Assembly (NCBI GenBank): GCA_017654935.2
Contig: CM065713.1
Location: 11,118,603 to 11,182,602, forward strand
Length of the DNA: 64,000 nucleotides
Direction: 5' to 3'
From: Phymorhynchus buccinoides
Lineage: Eukaryota > Mollusca > Gastropoda > Neogastropoda > Raphitomidae
Of this stretch, positions 62,802 through 64,000 are shown piece by piece (the stretch's first letter is position 1; each line of letters begins with the position of its first letter). Made by a program: the position numbers and the translations under genes. A model generated the notes under the pieces. It was not told where the DNA came from, searched no databases, and saw nothing but the letters and a program-made list of their open reading frames with translations.

Positions 62802-63685
62802 TTCAAGAATGGCATAGCCTTCTACTGTTCTAGTCTGGAATTATGTTGCACTTAAACAACACAGAACAAACCGGTGTGCCTCGATAGAAGTTGGGTAAAC
62901 AAAGATAGAAATAGCGCGCCCGTAAATCGCGAAGGGAGTTAATTACAGAGTTACCTTTCTTTACTTTACTATATTATCCTCTCTCCTGGCCTCACTATTT
63001 CTATCCATATTATAAACATTATTCTTTATAAATATGAAAGATATGTTCAGGGATGTGAGAGGGCCCCAAACAAAAAAGTGTAGCCGATGGTATCGTCAAA
63101 GTACTTAAACAAAACACTTGCATCCTTTGTTGATCTCCTCTTTCCTCACATGTATGGTGTGATAAATAATGTTCATGGTTGACGATGAAACAGTCACTCA
63201 ATAGCTTTGAAAACATCAAATCCTCCCTCGAAATCATTGCCGAATGCATAAAAATGACGCATTGCCATTGGATGTTAACTGACCAACCACAGAGAAGCTT
63301 ACGAAATTCAGTCAAGGGAATGTACTCACGCTACAAACCGCTTTTCGTTTTCACTGTGTGTGCGCAAAGAAAGTCTACTGAACTCAACAATCTGTACAAT
63401 CGTCTCTCTGTGTACTTTTTTTAAATTTTTTTAGTCGAATAGAAAAAGCGCATTTACGCGCTTACGCGTATCTCTCACATCCCTGTATGTTGTTAGAGAA
63501 CACGGAAATACCCATAACTCAAAATTGACCCCCCAAAATGAGAAAAGCATATTGCTACCAAACACAAAAGTCATTTCATTTTGCATTTAAGAGGAAATTC
63601 TACACTTAGTTGGTTTTTTCCCTTTTATATCTCGAAAATGTCTTCTGGGGCAGCATTTAGTTTTACATCTGTATTGTTAAAAATT
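62802..63685. other. no gene recognised
   Basis: Probably intronic or intergenic. Short frames have no recognisable domain. Confidence 0.4.
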
Positions 63686-63689
63686 CGGG

Positions 63690-63800
63690 ACTTTCCTGGT
63701 GTTGCACTGCCTCCGGGCATTGCCTCCAGGATCGTTCCCACCATCTTTATATCTACTAATGTCCCATATGTGTCTGTTCCAGACCGGAGGACGTTAAACA
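63690..63800 (-). repeat. dispersed repeat family C, inverted copy
   Basis: CGGGACTTTCCTGGTGTTGC, GCCTCCGGGCATTGCCTCCA and CTAATGTCCCATATGTGTCT are the reverse complement of the family C core. It is more diverged than the others. Confidence 0.8.
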
Positions 63801-63859
63801 GATTCTCTTCTGTCTTCTGGGGGACATCAAAAAGGCTGCCATCGGACTTAAGGCTAAAA

Positions 63860-63960
63860 AAAAATATGCCTGCTCTTCTCTCTCCCTCCCTCTCTCTTTA
63901 TTTCACCCTCCATTTCTTCTTTCTCTCTCTTTTCTCTCTCTCCCTCTCTCTTTTCCAGCT
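63860..63960. repeat. CT-rich low-complexity tract
   Basis: Interrupted CTCTCTC and CCCTCTC repeats up to the window end. Confidence 0.8.
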
Positions 63961-64000
63961 CACCTGACATCCTCGCTTTCTTCAAACTCGGAGACATATG

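Overview
The window looks like repeat-rich nuclear DNA of an animal, most likely a mollusc and probably a marine gastropod. The evidence is: long (CA)n, (GA)n and poly-C/poly-G tracts; TTAGGG telomere-type repeats inside a satellite; tRNA-derived SINEs with A and B boxes; several non-LTR retrotransposons; many TA-, TTAA- and 8-bp-target-site elements; and a spliced RING-H2 exon of the Arkadia (RNF111/RNF165) type. Species level is inference only. No operons, bacterial genes, CRISPR arrays or rRNA genes are visible.

Layout. 1-407 is a 44-bp satellite. 817-1391 is a pogo-like TA element. 2.5-4.6 kb holds microsatellites and a 5'-truncated LINE on the minus strand. 4.6-8.3 kb holds two palindromic elements, a 39-bp tandem repeat and a LINE fragment. 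8.3-11.4 kb is a poly-C minisatellite followed by a 2.5-kb satellite studded with TTAGGG runs. 13.2-14.65 kb is a LINE 3' end split by an 830-bp tRNA-SINE with a 15-bp target duplication. 15.6-18.3 kb is repeats only. 20.0-24.4 kb is a nearly full-length PHD-finger LINE whose ORF2 is split by a 148-bp palindromic element. 24.7-26.75 kb is a decayed transposase-like gene followed by an OTU-protease motif.

27.2-35.0 kb is a minus-strand transposase gene of CACTA/EnSpm-like appearance, cut in two by a 6.15-kb LTR retrotransposon (27937-34088). That element has 1.76-kb LTRs, an ATAAT target duplication, a tRNA-Pro-type primer site, gag, protease and a piece of integrase, but no reverse transcriptase. 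37.67-49.67 kb is a ~12-kb inverted duplication (two ~6-kb arms, 16-bp apex spacer) whose apex lies inside a tRNA-SINE and whose right arm runs into a 500-N assembly gap. 50.2-59.4 kb holds tandem and inverted repeats, a clustered dispersed repeat, and TTAA, TA and hAT elements. The last exon of an Arkadia-type E3 ligase lies on the minus strand at 60427-60541. Two TTAA-element clusters, one of them an element inside another, lie at 61.4-62.8 kb.

How it fits together. Apart from the RING exon, essentially every coding signal comes from mobile elements, most of them broken. The value of the window is its record of nested insertions: SINE in LINE, palindrome in LINE, LTR element in DNA transposon, TTAA element in TTAA element, and an inverted duplication made after several of these insertions.
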